The position numbers and the translations under genes are program-made. The notes under the pieces were generated by a model, which ran no database searches, was not told the DNA's origin, and was given only the letters and a program-made list of their open reading frames with translations. A stretch of DNA of 64,000 nt from Arenibacter aquaticus (lineage in GTDB: Bacteria; Bacteroidota; Bacteroidia; Flavobacteriales; Flavobacteriaceae): contig NZ_RQPJ01000003.1 in the NCBI RefSeq assembly GCF_003957295.1, forward strand, positions 441,135 to 505,134. Reading direction: 5' to 3'. Positions within the stretch are counted from its first letter, which is position 1, and the number at the start of each line of letters is the position of its first letter. Shown here piece by piece: positions 9,114 to 19,000 of this stretch.

Positions 9114-11434
9114 GAAGTCCCACACCAATTAAAACATACCCGCTTATAATAATTGTGCTCGTCTTGGCATGTCTGTACTCCTGCAGTGTTGGCAAATATA
9201 TCCCAGAGGATGAAAGCCTATATACCGGTTCCAATATTGCTATTTCATTTAACAAAGAAGTAAAGAACACTAAATATATAGAGCAGGAATTACAAAATCT
9301 ATTGGAGCCACAACCTAACTCAAAAATACTGGGCATGAGACCAGGCCTGTATTTCCATTATAAGGCCCAGAAAAAAAGGCCCGGATTTTTAAACCGGTGG
9401 CTCAACAAGAAAATTGGGGAGGAACCTGTTTACCTGTCGGATGTAAACAAACAACGGGTAGAGAAGCTAATGTTGAACAGGTTGGACAACCGTGGATTTT
9501 TCTACAGCAAGGTATTCCCAGAGATAGATAGCAGTCAAAAGAAGGCGGCAATCAAATACAACATAAGAGTCCCTAAGCCCTATACTCTTGAAAAATTTGA
9601 GCTGGACAAAGACTCTTTGCCCATCTATGCAGATATTGAAAAAGCTTTGGAGGAAACCCAAATAAAGCTTGGTGACCGATTTGATCTAGAACTGATGAAA
9701 TTTGAAAGGGAGCGGATAGATCATGTACTTAAACAAAGGGGGTATTACAATTTTAACCCAGAATTTTTGATTTTTGAAGCCGATACCAATCGCTATGATA
9801 ACAAAAAAACCGACCTTTTTCTAAGGTTGAAAAAAAATGTTCCAAAAAAATCACTTATCCCCTATACCATTGATTCCATAGCGGTTTATCCCAACTACTC
9901 CATAGATACCGATAAAAAGGATACACCCAAACCTTATGAATTAAACGGCATTCATTTCTTTCAGAAGAAGGAATTTTTCAAACCTAAAAAACTGGAGCCC
10001 TATATCCTGATGGAGCTAGGTGAAAAATATAATTCTGAGGTTGCCAGGTTAACCAGCAACAGACTTTCGGCCCTTGGGAATTATAAGTTTGTAAATATTC
10101 GCTTGAATATGAAAGATACTGTGGAGGTAGACAGCACAGCTTCCTTGTACGCCGATATAATGCTATCACCCTTGACAAAAAGATCGTTAAGGGCACAATT
10201 ACAGGCGGTAACCAAATCCAATGGTTTTGCTGGTCCTGGATTGTCACTCACCTACAACAATAGAAACCTCTTTAAGGGAGGGGAAACCTTGAGTATCACA
10301 GCTAACTTTGCTTATGAGACACAACTTTCGGGAGGTGAAAAAACCGGTCTTAGCAGCATAGCCGGTGGCCTTAAGGCAGATCTGATCTTACCCAGGCTAC
10401 TGCCCTTTTCCCCCAAGCAGTTTAAATATGCCGTGCCCAAAACGAAAATAAGCCTTGGAACCGATTTCCTAAAACGAACCAAGCTATATACCCTTGGTTC
10501 TTTCAATACTTCCTTTGGCTATACCTGGAATGCCAATAGATATGTGTACCATGAACTTAATCCTATAAGTGTTAATTACGTAAAGCTGTTCAATACCACC
10601 GATGAATTCAACACTATATTGGACAATAATCCTTTTTTAAAACAGAGTTTCGACCAACAGTTTATTGCCGGACTCAATTACAACTTTACCTATAATGAAC
10701 TGGTAGACAACGACAATAAACAGCCGATATTTCTCTCTACAAGTGTTGATATAGCCGGGAATCTGTTACATCTAATAGGGGGATCCGATAAAACCGTTTT
10801 TGGAATGGAATATGCTCAATATGCCAAGGCGGATATCGATTTTCGCTATTATTTTAAATGGGGCAAGGAACAAGCCCTAGTGAGTAGACTATATGCAGGA
10901 TGGGGCATACCTTATGGCAACTCCTCTACCCTACCCTTTGTAAAACAATTTTTTTCGGGTGGCCCATATAGTGTAAGGGCATTTCAAATACGCTCATTGG
11001 GTCCAGGAACCTTTAATTCCGTCGAAGATGGCTCCTCGTCTTTCTTCGATCAGTCTGGAAATCTGCGATTGGAGGGTAATTTAGAATATAGATTCCCTAT
11101 ATGGTCCTACCTGAAAGGAGCGATTTTTGCCGATGCCGGAAATGTATGGTTGACCAATGAAATTGAGATAGCTGAAGATGAACCTGCCGAAAGCAGGGAA
11201 TTCAACGAAGAATTGTTTGCCAAAGGAAAGTTTGGTAGTAATTGGACCAAAGAGCTGGGTATTGGTGTGGGATTCGGCCTTAGAGTAGACATCCAAAGCT
11301 TTGTATTGCGCTTTGACCTTGCCTCCCCATTACAAATCCCTTACCTCCCCGAAGGAGAACGCAGCAATATTCCATTTTTTAATGGGGGTAGTGACAACAT
11401 CACTTTCAACTTTGCCATAGGATACCCTTTTTAA
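9110..11434 (+). CDS. TamA/BamA-family outer-membrane lipoprotein (TamL-like)
   Basis: A 774-residue Omp85-family protein. The N-terminus carries a lipoprotein signal ending in LYSC (lipidation at Cys25), so it is a lipidated BamA/TamA relative, a form known in Bacteroidota. POTRA-like domains fill roughly residues 90-370. A C-terminal beta-barrel of the bacterial surface antigen type begins near residue 380 (SNGFAGPGLSLTYNNRNLFKG). It includes GGPYSVRAFQIRSLGPG, the family's conserved R-containing loop, and ends in an aromatic F. It overlaps the tamB-like gene by four bases, which supports a two-protein envelope assembly module. Its role as TamB partner is family knowledge plus context. Confidence 0.88.
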   Translation: MRSPTPIKTYPLIIIVLVLACLYSCSVGKYIPEDESLYTGSNIAISFNKEVKNTKYIEQELQNLLEPQPNSKILGMRPGLYFHYKAQKKRPGFLNRWLNKKIGEEPVYLSDVNKQRVEKLMLNRLDNRGFFYSKVFPEIDSSQKKAAIKYNIRVPKPYTLEKFELDKDSLPIYADIEKALEETQIKLGDRFDLELMKFERERIDHVLKQRGYYNFNPEFLIFEADTNRYDNKKTDLFLRLKKNVPKKSLIPYTIDSIAVYPNYSIDTDKKDTPKPYELNGIHFFQKKEFFKPKKLEPYILMELGEKYNSEVARLTSNRLSALGNYKFVNIRLNMKDTVEVDSTASLYADIMLSPLTKRSLRAQLQAVTKSNGFAGPGLSLTYNNRNLFKGGETLSITANFAYETQLSGGEKTGLSSIAGGLKADLILPRLLPFSPKQFKYAVPKTKISLGTDFLKRTKLYTLGSFNTSFGYTWNANRYVYHELNPISVNYVKLFNTTDEFNTILDNNPFLKQSFDQQFIAGLNYNFTYNELVDNDNKQPIFLSTSVDIAGNLLHLIGGSDKTVFGMEYAQYAKADIDFRYYFKWGKEQALVSRLYAGWGIPYGNSSTLPFVKQFFSGGPYSVRAFQIRSLGPGTFNSVEDGSSSFFDQSGNLRLEGNLEYRFPIWSYLKGAIFADAGNVWLTNEIEIAEDEPAESREFNEELFAKGKFGSNWTKELGIGVGFGLRVDIQSFVLRFDLASPLQIPYLPEGERSNIPFFNGGSDNITFNFAIGYPF

Positions 11435-11520
11435 GAGTCATCCCATTCACCTTTCCGGTTCCAGAACCTAAACTTACCCCAAAAAATATCATGGAAAGTT
11501 AATTACCTCATGGCAAGCCT

Positions 11521-11540
11521 GTCTGCCCATAAAGGCAGGC
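11521..11540. repeat. Hairpin repeat, copy 1
   Basis: GTCTGCC (11521-11527) and GGCAGGC (11534-11540) form a 7-base stem with one G-T wobble around the loop CATAAA. It is related to the hairpin 200 bases downstream (pattern GTCTRCC, short CA-rich loop, GGYAGRC). It may be a small dispersed intergenic repeat; this is inference. Confidence 0.45.
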
Positions 11541-11739
11541 CCTCAAGGCATTGAAGGGATTCTTATTTAAGATTTTGACGCCCTCCTCAACTGATACGGG
11601 CGGGTAAATGCCAGAGCACCTGTCTGCGCCAGGTAGGTTGAAGTCTCGATTATCGAGTAAATGTGTCAAAAATGAATTTCTTAGAATCAATGAACACCTT
11701 AAACAATACGTAACTTTATGATAGTTAAATTATTAACCC

Positions 11740-11758
11740 GTCTACCCAATAGGTAGAC
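11740..11758. repeat. Hairpin repeat, copy 2, just upstream of csbD
   Basis: GTCTACC (11740-11746) pairs perfectly with GGTAGAC (11752-11758) around loop CAATA. It ends 17 bases before the csbD start, so besides being a repeat copy it would lie in the leader of that mRNA and could affect its stability or translation. Confidence 0.5.
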
Positions 11759-11775
11759 CTAAAAAATAAAGTACA

Positions 11776-11961
11776 ATGAACAACGATCAATTGGAAGGAA
11801 AATGGAAGCAAGTGAAAGGACAGTTCAAACAAAAATACGGTGATATTACAGACGATGACCTTACCTATTCAGAAGGCAAGTTTGATGAAATGATAGGCCG
11901 TTTACAGGAAAAAACCGGTAAGAAAAAAGAAGAGCTAAAAGAAGAAATAAGCAACTTGTAA
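11776..11961 (+). CDS. CsbD-family stress-response protein
   Basis: A 61-residue, highly charged helical protein of the CsbD family. The signature NNDQLEGKWKQVKGQFKQKYG at the N-terminus and the EGKFDEMIGRLQEKTGKKKEELKEEI segment are diagnostic. Family members are abundant cytoplasmic proteins induced by general stress; the biochemical role is unknown. The gene is monocistronic: a hairpin precedes it and a strong terminator begins 22 bases after its stop. Confidence 0.9.
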   Translation: MNNDQLEGKWKQVKGQFKQKYGDITDDDLTYSEGKFDEMIGRLQEKTGKKKEELKEEISNL

Positions 11962-11983
11962 GAATTTGTGAAAGTTCCCCCCT

Positions 11984-12018
11984 AAATAACCCCAATCCTA
12001 GGATTGGGGTTATTTTTT
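11984..12018 (+). terminator. Rho-independent terminator of csbD
   Basis: A perfect inverted repeat of 16 bases per arm, AAATAACCCCAATCCT against AGGATTGGGGTTATTT (11984-12015), is followed by a run of T. This is a textbook intrinsic terminator for the upstream csbD transcript. It is nearly symmetric and could also serve transcription arriving from the right. Confidence 0.92.
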
Positions 12019-12133
12019 TGTTTAAGGCCATTATCGGGTTTTAAACATATTGTAATATCATATATAAAGAAACCAACTTTAAAATGCTGTTCCTATAATC
12101 TTATTCAATTAAGTGACTAGGTAACAAGGGGTA

Positions 12134-13156
12134 TTAAAGTTGTTCTCCTTGTTCTTTGGCGTATTCTTTTTTGTACATACGTACAATGATAAGAAAAAGA
12201 CTAAGAAGCAGAGGTCCAAAAATTAGGCCTATAAATCCAAAAATGGGTACCCCCACAATTACACCTATAAGGGTAATCAATGGATGTACGTTATCCAATT
12301 TTTTAAGCACATAGAGGCGAAACAAATTATCTGTAGACCCTACAATAACAAAACCGTAGATCAAAATACCCCAGGCCTGAAAGGTATTACCAGTGGACAG
12401 GGCCAGTATAAAAACGGGCGCTATACCCAAAAGGGCACCAACAAAAGGGATCATAGACCCTATGGTTACAATTACTGCCCAGAAAACGGGGGAATTAATA
12501 CCAAATATTAAAAACCCTATTAGTGCTATAACTCCTTGGGCTAGAGCCACCAAGGGAATCCCCAGGGCATTGGATCGGACCATGGCCCTGATTTCCTCTC
12601 CAATTATCTTTAGATTATCCTTGCTAATGGGAATATACTCGAATAGGGATTCCCGCAATTCCCTCCTGTTGGTCAACATATAAAAAAGCATGAAATACAT
12701 AATGGCTACAGCAATAAAAATATTAAAGGTGCCCCCGGCAAAGCCCTGAAGGTTTTTGGATAGCCAGGTAGATACGGCGTTGGCATCTATTTGGGAGGTA
12801 ACATCATATCCAAACTGATTTTCCAATTTGGCCATTTGGGTTTCTACCGCAGTAATCACTTTTTCAGAATTCTGAACGGCACTTTCCACCTTATTCCCCA
12901 GCATTAGAACAATACCAGAAATAGGCAATAAGATACCAACAAAGGACACTATAAGCAAAAAAGTGGCCGCCACATTGGGCAGCCATCCTTTTTTTACCAG
13001 CTTTGCCATGGGCTTGCGCAATAGCACATAAAAGGTTATTGCGCCCAAAACCCCAGAAAAATAAGGTAGTATTGCCTGAAATATTATGCCTCCAAGCAGA
13101 ATAATGAGAAGTAATATAAAGATTTGACGGATAATTTTAGGGTCAATCTGAGACAT
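12134..13156 (-). CDS. AI-2E family transporter (PerM/YdiK-type permease)
   Basis: A 340-residue integral membrane protein with about eight hydrophobic segments, including IFILLLIILLGGIIFQAIL at residues 11-29. The family's signature C-terminal half is present (ALAQGVIALIGFLIFGI, then PFVGALLGIAPVFILAL and FGFIGLIFGPLLLSL). The family includes permeases annotated as autoinducer-2 exporters and Na+/H+ antiporters, so the substrate is not predictable from sequence. It reads towards the csbD terminator and is followed upstream by the VOC gene in the same direction, 46 bases apart; co-transcription is possible. Confidence 0.85.
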   Translation of the reverse strand: MSQIDPKIIRQIFILLLIILLGGIIFQAILPYFSGVLGAITFYVLLRKPMAKLVKKGWLPNVAATFLLIVSFVGILLPISGIVLMLGNKVESAVQNSEKVITAVETQMAKLENQFGYDVTSQIDANAVSTWLSKNLQGFAGGTFNIFIAVAIMYFMLFYMLTNRRELRESLFEYIPISKDNLKIIGEEIRAMVRSNALGIPLVALAQGVIALIGFLIFGINSPVFWAVIVTIGSMIPFVGALLGIAPVFILALSTGNTFQAWGILIYGFVIVGSTDNLFRLYVLKKLDNVHPLITLIGVIVGVPIFGFIGLIFGPLLLSLFLIIVRMYKKEYAKEQGEQL

Positions 13157-13202
13157 ACGCTTTGTTAATCAGTATTATTAACTGTAATTTAATCAATTAG
13201 GA

Positions 13203-13604
13203 TTACAGATCACAATTGACCATCCAGTGAATTCCAAATTTATCTGTACATCGGCCATACATGGCCCCCCATTCTTTTTCCACAAAGTTGTGATTAACCT
13301 GACCGCCATCGGAAAGTTTGCGAAATAACTCTTTAGCCTTTTCCCGCTGATCCATATCTATAGCCATATGAATTTTATTACCATTGTTCAATGGTGTATC
13401 GGGTGCTGCATCATAAGCCATTAATTTTATGCCTTTCCCCTTTAGCTCTGCGTGCTGCAGTTGATGTCGGTACGATTCGGGAATATCCATTTTAGATTCT
13501 TCATAGGTTTGCTTATTTACTATCTCGGCATCAAAACAATCTGCATAAAAATTCAATGCCTTTAAACAATCTCCTGAAAATGCCAAATAAGCTTGTACGT
13601 TCAT
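13203..13604 (-). CDS. VOC-family protein (PhnB/glyoxalase-like)
   Basis: A 133-residue vicinal-oxygen-chelate protein of the PhnB-like subgroup. It starts MNVQAYLAFSGDCLKALNFY and ends with the typical KEWGAMYGRCTDKFGIHWMVN strand, where the W-G-x-x-Y-G-x-x-x-D-x-F-G-x-x-W pattern is diagnostic. The ATG at 13602-13604 is preferred over an upstream in-frame start, because the fold begins immediately there. Members bind a metal or small molecule; no substrate can be assigned. Confidence 0.85.
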   Translation of the reverse strand: MNVQAYLAFSGDCLKALNFYADCFDAEIVNKQTYEESKMDIPESYRHQLQHAELKGKGIKLMAYDAAPDTPLNNGNKIHMAIDMDQREKAKELFRKLSDGGQVNHNFVEKEWGAMYGRCTDKFGIHWMVNCDL

Positions 13605-13974
13605 TTTTATTTTATTTTTAGGTTCAAACACAATGTATTGTATAAACAGCAATCCAATTTGTGCAATCCAATTTTATTTTATCTCGAATAAATAACGGGG
13701 CTTGGCGTGTACCCAGAACCCAATAATAGGAATCGACCCAAGGGTCGAGGCATTGAACCTGGATCCTGCAGAAAAAGGCGGGATTAGTTCAACTTTCAAT
13801 TTTCAGTGCGTCCTACTGACTTCTCAAAATTGAGTTTCACTAATAAAAACCCCAACTATATAAAAAAGTAACCCGTCTGCATAAATTATTGGTTCATTGA
13901 CAATTAAGGTTTTAAGATTGGCCAAAAAAGAATTATCTTGTATAGGCTTACTATTCTTTAAATAACCACGACCG
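13605..13974. other. Intergenic region between divergent VOC and response-regulator genes
   Basis: About 370 bases with no supported gene. A short inverted repeat, TCGACCC/GGGTCGA (13733-13748), is visible, but the arms are separated by only two bases, so it is not a good hairpin. It might be a protein-binding site. Confidence 0.4.
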
Positions 13975-14424
13975 ATGACCGCTAACAAAAAACCAATAAA
14001 AATCTACCTTGCCGATGACGACGAAGATGATCTTATGCTATTCTCGGAGGCATTGGAAGAACTGCCCATAAACTGTAAAATGTACAATTTTAAAGATGGC
14101 ATATATTTGATGGGCCAACTAATGGTCAAAGAAACCCCATTACCAGATTTAGTCATCCTAGATATAAATATGCCATTGATGAACGGTGCTGCCTGCCTGT
14201 TAAAAATTAGGGAAACCGAGCGTATTGGTTCCTTACCTGTCATTATTTATTCCAACTCCTTTGAAAAAAGTGAAGTGGAGAGTTTTAAAGATATGGGAGC
14301 CAGTGGGTACCTACAAAAGCCCAACTCCTTTAATCTACTTAAGACCTTATTGTACAAGTGCATCCAGCCATATGCGCAGGGAAATTACCAGAAAACGACC
14401 AACAACTTTGTTATTCAGGTGTAG
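13975..14424 (+). CDS. Stand-alone response regulator (CheY/Rcp1-like receiver)
   Basis: A 149-residue single-domain receiver. The acidic pocket (LADDDEDD, residues 13-19), the phospho-acceptor Asp63 in DLVILDINMP and the conserved Lys115 in GYLQKPNSF are all visible. No output domain follows, so it probably signals by protein-protein contact downstream of a histidine kinase that is not in this window. Such Rcp1-like regulators are common in Bacteroidota and often serve phytochrome-type or PAS kinases. It lies alone, 123 bases before the YihY gene on the same strand. Confidence 0.88.
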   Translation: MTANKKPIKIYLADDDEDDLMLFSEALEELPINCKMYNFKDGIYLMGQLMVKETPLPDLVILDINMPLMNGAACLLKIRETERIGSLPVIIYSNSFEKSEVESFKDMGASGYLQKPNSFNLLKTLLYKCIQPYAQGNYQKTTNNFVIQV

Positions 14425-14547
14425 GCAATAAGAGGATCTCTATTATCCTTTAAATTAAATAGGGTTAATATTTAGTGTTTTTAAGTTACAGAATTCGGGT
14501 TTATTCTGCTATGTTGTTGTTTAAAGATCTATTTAAAAATAAAAGAC

Positions 14548-15465
14548 ATGGGCAGCAATACGCAAGAAAAGTTTTCCCTAAAAGCCTTACCAGGTTTGAT
14601 AATTGACACCTATAAGTCATGGATGTCCCACGACCCATTTAGGTCTAGTGCCGTAGTCGCCTATTATGCCATCCTTTCCCTACCTGCTCTTTTGGTCATC
14701 ATAGTAAATGTTGTAGGAGCCGTTTGGGGCACAGAAATTGTACAGGGGAAACTAACCGAAGAATTCTCCATGGCATTGGGCAGTGATGCGGCAACATCCA
14801 TACAAGGAATGATAGCCGAAACACAGAACGAGCATAAAAGTACACTCTCCTCCATTATAGGGGTTGGGGTACTGTTGTTTGCTGCAACTGGAGTGGTCTA
14901 TCATTTAAAAATATCATTGAACGCCATTTGGAGGATAAAATCGGATCCCCAGGCCAAAATAAAAAAAGTGGTCTTGGACCGTATGCTAAGTTTTGCTTTT
15001 ATACTGGCCATTGGCTTTCTATTGCTTATCAGTTTTATGGTAACGGCAGCCATATCGGTATTAAACGACTTTATACGTCAGGTCTTGCCCGATATTTTGC
15101 TCTATGTGGCCTATGGGATCGATTTTCTGATTTCTATAGCCATCATATCGGTACTTTTCGGGCTAATGTTCAAATACTTGCCCGATGCCAATGTAAAATG
15201 GCCATCGGTAAGGATTGGAGCCGTCATAACAGCCTTATTGTTCGTCCTGGGAAAATCGGCCTTGGGATATTATTTCGGACAGGCCGAACCCGGGTCCACA
15301 TACGGTGCCGCTGGGACCGTTGTATTAATTCTATTGTGGGTATCCTACTCTTGCCTGATCCTTTTTTTTGGCGCCGAGTTTACCTATAATTATGCGGAGC
15401 GTTTCGGATCTGGCATAGAACCCAATAGCAGGGCGGTAGCCACTTCCAACCCCAAAACCACCTGA
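14548..15465 (+). CDS. YihY/virulence factor BrkB family membrane protein
   Basis: A 305-residue membrane protein of the YihY/BrkB family, historically misnamed ribonuclease BN. Six hydrophobic segments are visible, including SAVVAYYAILSLPALLVIIVNVVG near residue 33 and FILAIGFLLLISFMVTAAISVL. The family motif AAGTVVLILLWVSYSCLILFFGAEFTYNYA occurs at about residues 255-285. The function is unknown for the family. It is followed by more than 600 non-coding bases and marks the last housekeeping-type gene before the polysaccharide locus. Confidence 0.85.
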   Translation: MGSNTQEKFSLKALPGLIIDTYKSWMSHDPFRSSAVVAYYAILSLPALLVIIVNVVGAVWGTEIVQGKLTEEFSMALGSDAATSIQGMIAETQNEHKSTLSSIIGVGVLLFAATGVVYHLKISLNAIWRIKSDPQAKIKKVVLDRMLSFAFILAIGFLLLISFMVTAAISVLNDFIRQVLPDILLYVAYGIDFLISIAIISVLFGLMFKYLPDANVKWPSVRIGAVITALLFVLGKSALGYYFGQAEPGSTYGAAGTVVLILLWVSYSCLILFFGAEFTYNYAERFGSGIEPNSRAVATSNPKTT

Positions 15466-16077
15466 TAAAACCTTAGTTAGGACAGGAATTTTAAAATCTA
15501 TAAGACCCTCAGGGCAAATAAGTTTGTCCTTGATGAAGGGTGTAACTATATATCAAAGGGTTTGCTCCTATTAAGGTCTGGTTTTCTTCTTTAAATATCT
15601 GTCAAGAACGGTTTAGCAGCTCTAAAATCTTAAAACCTAACTACAATGTTAAGTTAATGTATATTCCAACTTATTGTGCAGAAAAGGTATTGATTTAATA
15701 GGAAACCCAGGGCCGCATTTATTTTACTACTCTGGCTAACAAGTCTTAGCATCCCACTTTAACTGGGTAATTAACACCAGGCCATACTACTTTTAAGGTG
15801 AAATTTCTCTGTAACCACAACTTCCAATATTAAATTTTAATAATGTATTGATTAAGGTTTCTTTAACAATAACAATGACCTTTTTTAACATGCATTTAAA
15901 TTTTCAATTTTGCGCCTTGTAAGAAAACCTGAAAATTAAATGAGCTATATATGACCTAAAACTCTCCAGAAAAGCTGTAACCCTAAAAGTACTTTTTGCC
16001 TTTAAACTGTAGTATACGGCAGAGAAGTATAACATTCAAAACAAAAAATCAAATTCAAAACTCTATTTATTTTTATT
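15466..16077. other. Long non-coding region upstream of first susC
   Basis: About 610 AT-rich bases with no convincing ORF or RNA gene. It marks the boundary between the housekeeping segment and the polysaccharide-utilisation locus. It must carry the promoter and long leader of the SusC/SusD operon. I could not pick a confident promoter by eye. Confidence 0.5.
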
Positions 16078-19000
16078 ATGCCAAACCCTCCACGGAACAT
16101 TAAATGTTCGTATTCAAAATCACAAAGGACAAATATTAGTTCGTTGATTTTACTAGTATTCGTTGCTCTGTATTCTAACAGCCATGCACATGTAAACAAT
16201 GATATTAATAACTATGTATATGATGCGTATCAGCAAACAGTATCAGGTAAGATTACAGATAGTTTAGGAGAACCGCTCCCTGGAGCGAGTATTTTGGAAA
16301 AAGGCACCTCTAACGGCACAACAACCGATTTTGATGGTAATTTCTCCATAGAGGTAACAGATGAAAATGCCGTTTTGGTCATTTCATATATTGGATTCAC
16401 TACACAAGAAGTCAGCTTAAACGGAGACGCTAAAATCTCGGTAACATTATTGGAAAACGCCGCTGCCTTGGCCGAGGTTGTAGTTACCGGATATACGTCA
16501 GAAAGAAAAAGTGATCTAACTGGAGCCGTCGCTATTGTTGATATGGGCGATGTAGTAAGCCAACCTGTTGCCAGTGTCGACAATATGCTACAAGGCCAGG
16601 TTTCCGGTGTTAACGTCGTAAGTTCAGCCTCTCCTGGTGGCCCTAGTAGCCTTAGAATTAGGGGATATAGCACGATACGAAATAACGATCCACTTTATGT
16701 AATAGATGGTGTGCCTACAACTTCAGGCATCAACCTTATCAACCCAAATGATATTGAGTCGCTTCAAGTATTAAAAGATGCTTCATCATCCAGCATCTAC
16801 GGTTCCAGGGCCGCAAATGGTGTTGTAATAATTACTACCAAAAAAGGTAAATCAGAGGAAACAAAGGTCTCGATCAACATGCATTCCGGTATTCAGAATA
16901 CTACTAATTTACCAAATAATCTAAGTGCACAGAACTATGGAAATGTATATTGGCAAGGTTTTGCCAATGATGGAATAACACCTGCCCATGCCATATATGG
17001 CAACGGTACTTCTCCTGTAATTCCTGATTTTTTAGATGCTGAAAACACAATTCCTTCCGCTAACACGGATTGGGTCGGTGAAATTTTTGATCCAGCAATT
17101 ATCCAATCTTATAACATAAGTTTGGCCAAAGGAGGTGAAAAGTCCCATAGTATGTTCTCATTAGGTTATTTTGATCAAGAAGGAACCTTGAAATACACAG
17201 ATTTTAGTAGAATTACCACACGTTTGAACTCGGATTATAAATTGTTCAATGACGTTGTAACAATAGGCGAAAACCTAACCGTTGCTTACTCCAAAAGTGT
17301 TGGAACCAGTACTAATTCATTGTTGGGGAATGCCGTTTACGATGCCTTTAGAATTCCAAGTATAGCTCCAGTTTATGATATTAATGGAGAATTCACCGGT
17401 TATCCATTATCGGATACTCAAAATCCGTTAGGTAATTTATACCGAAATAAAGATAATGTTGAAAATAAGGTACGTGTATTTGGTAATGTATTTACCGAAA
17501 TTCAACTTTATGAAGATTTAAAATTCAAAACTAATTTTGGACTTAATTACACTACATCCGATAGAACCTCATTTAGTCCCACTTATAAGGAGCCAAACCC
17601 ACAGCGAGTAATCAATAGTTTATCTATCAGAAATAATAAGCAGTTCGACTGGGTTTGGTCTAATACCTTAAATTACACAAAAACTTTTGCTGATAGGCAC
17701 AATTTTAGTGCCTTAGTCGGGATGGAAAGTATCGAAAATCTATATGAAGTTACTACCGCTTCTATTGATGATCTACCTACCAATGAACTAAACATTAGAA
17801 TATTAAATGCAGGTGACCAAGGCACACAAACCAATAGCGGGGATAAAATAGAGTACTCCTTATTTTCGTATTTCGGTAAATTAAATTATACCTACGATAA
17901 TAAATATTTGTTTTCCGCTACCTTGAGACGTGATGGTACTTCTAAATTATTAAATAATAGATGGGGTACTTTTCCTGCACTATCAGCGGGTTGGAAAATA
18001 TCGGAAGAGAATTTCTTTAATAAGGAAGGGGCTTTGTCCAACTTAAAATTACGTGCTGGATGGGGTGTAACAGGTAATCAAGACATCCCTGCTTACCAAA
18101 CACTATCTGGATATAGTAGTAATCCGTATTATTCCAATTACGCCATTGATGGAGCTCAAAACAGTACACAAACTGGTTTTACTTTATCCAGAATTGCGAA
18201 CCCGGATTTAAAATGGGAAACAACTACACAGATCAATGTTGGTTTGGATTTTGGTTTTCTTAAGGATGCCTTGACTTTTTCTGCGGATTACTTTTATAAA
18301 AACACAGAAGATTTATTATTGTTTAAAACCTTGGCACCAGATCAAGCAGGTTTTTCCAATAGTGGTCAATGGCAGAATGTTGGTGAGATGGAAAACAAAG
18401 GTTTTGAATTTACCGCGGATTATCAAAGTGATCGTGCAAAAGACTTCAACTATAATATAGCTGTTAATTTCTCTGTTATTGATAATGAATTACTGTCATT
18501 AGGGGAAGGCATAAATTTTATAGAAACAGACCCTGGGGTTTTACATAGTGTAAATTTTGACCAGAATACCTCAAGAACTGCAGTTGGGCAACCAATAGCT
18601 TCGTTCTACGGCCATGTGGTAGAAGGTATCTTTTCTTCCGATGCCGAGGCGGCTTCCAGTAATCAGCCAAGTGCCGTTGCTGGGGATTATAGGTTTAAAG
18701 ACATCAATAACGATAATGTTATAGATGATCTTGATCGTACTTTCATTGGTTCTCCGCATGCAGATTTTACATATGGCATTAATTTCACTGCCAATTATAA
18801 AGCACTGGATTTAACATTGTTATTTCAAGGTTCCCAAGGAAATGATATTTATGATTTGTCGCGATACTATACCGATTTTTTCAACTTGGCCAACTATAAT
18901 AAGAACGATCGTATTCTAAATGCGTGGACACCACAAAATACGAATACCGATTTAGCTAGAGTTTCTTTAAATGACCCAAACAACAATATTAGACCATCTT

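Larger units (their letters stand above)
11435..11775. other. Intergenic region with two related hairpins
   Basis: About 340 bases between the TamA-like gene and csbD. Apart from the hairpins at 11521-11540 and 11740-11758 there is an additional small stem, ACCTG-loop-CAGGT, near 11620-11636. The short minus-strand ORF across this region has no recognisable features and was rejected. Confidence 0.5.

Noticed and set aside
13733-13748. TCGACCC/GGGTCGA inverted repeat as a terminator
   Set aside because: Only two bases separate the arms and no T tract follows, so it does not form a sound hairpin.
15466-16077. A specific TTTG/TAnnTTTG promoter upstream of the first susC
   Set aside because: Several partial matches exist in this AT-rich stretch, none with correct spacing and sequence together.
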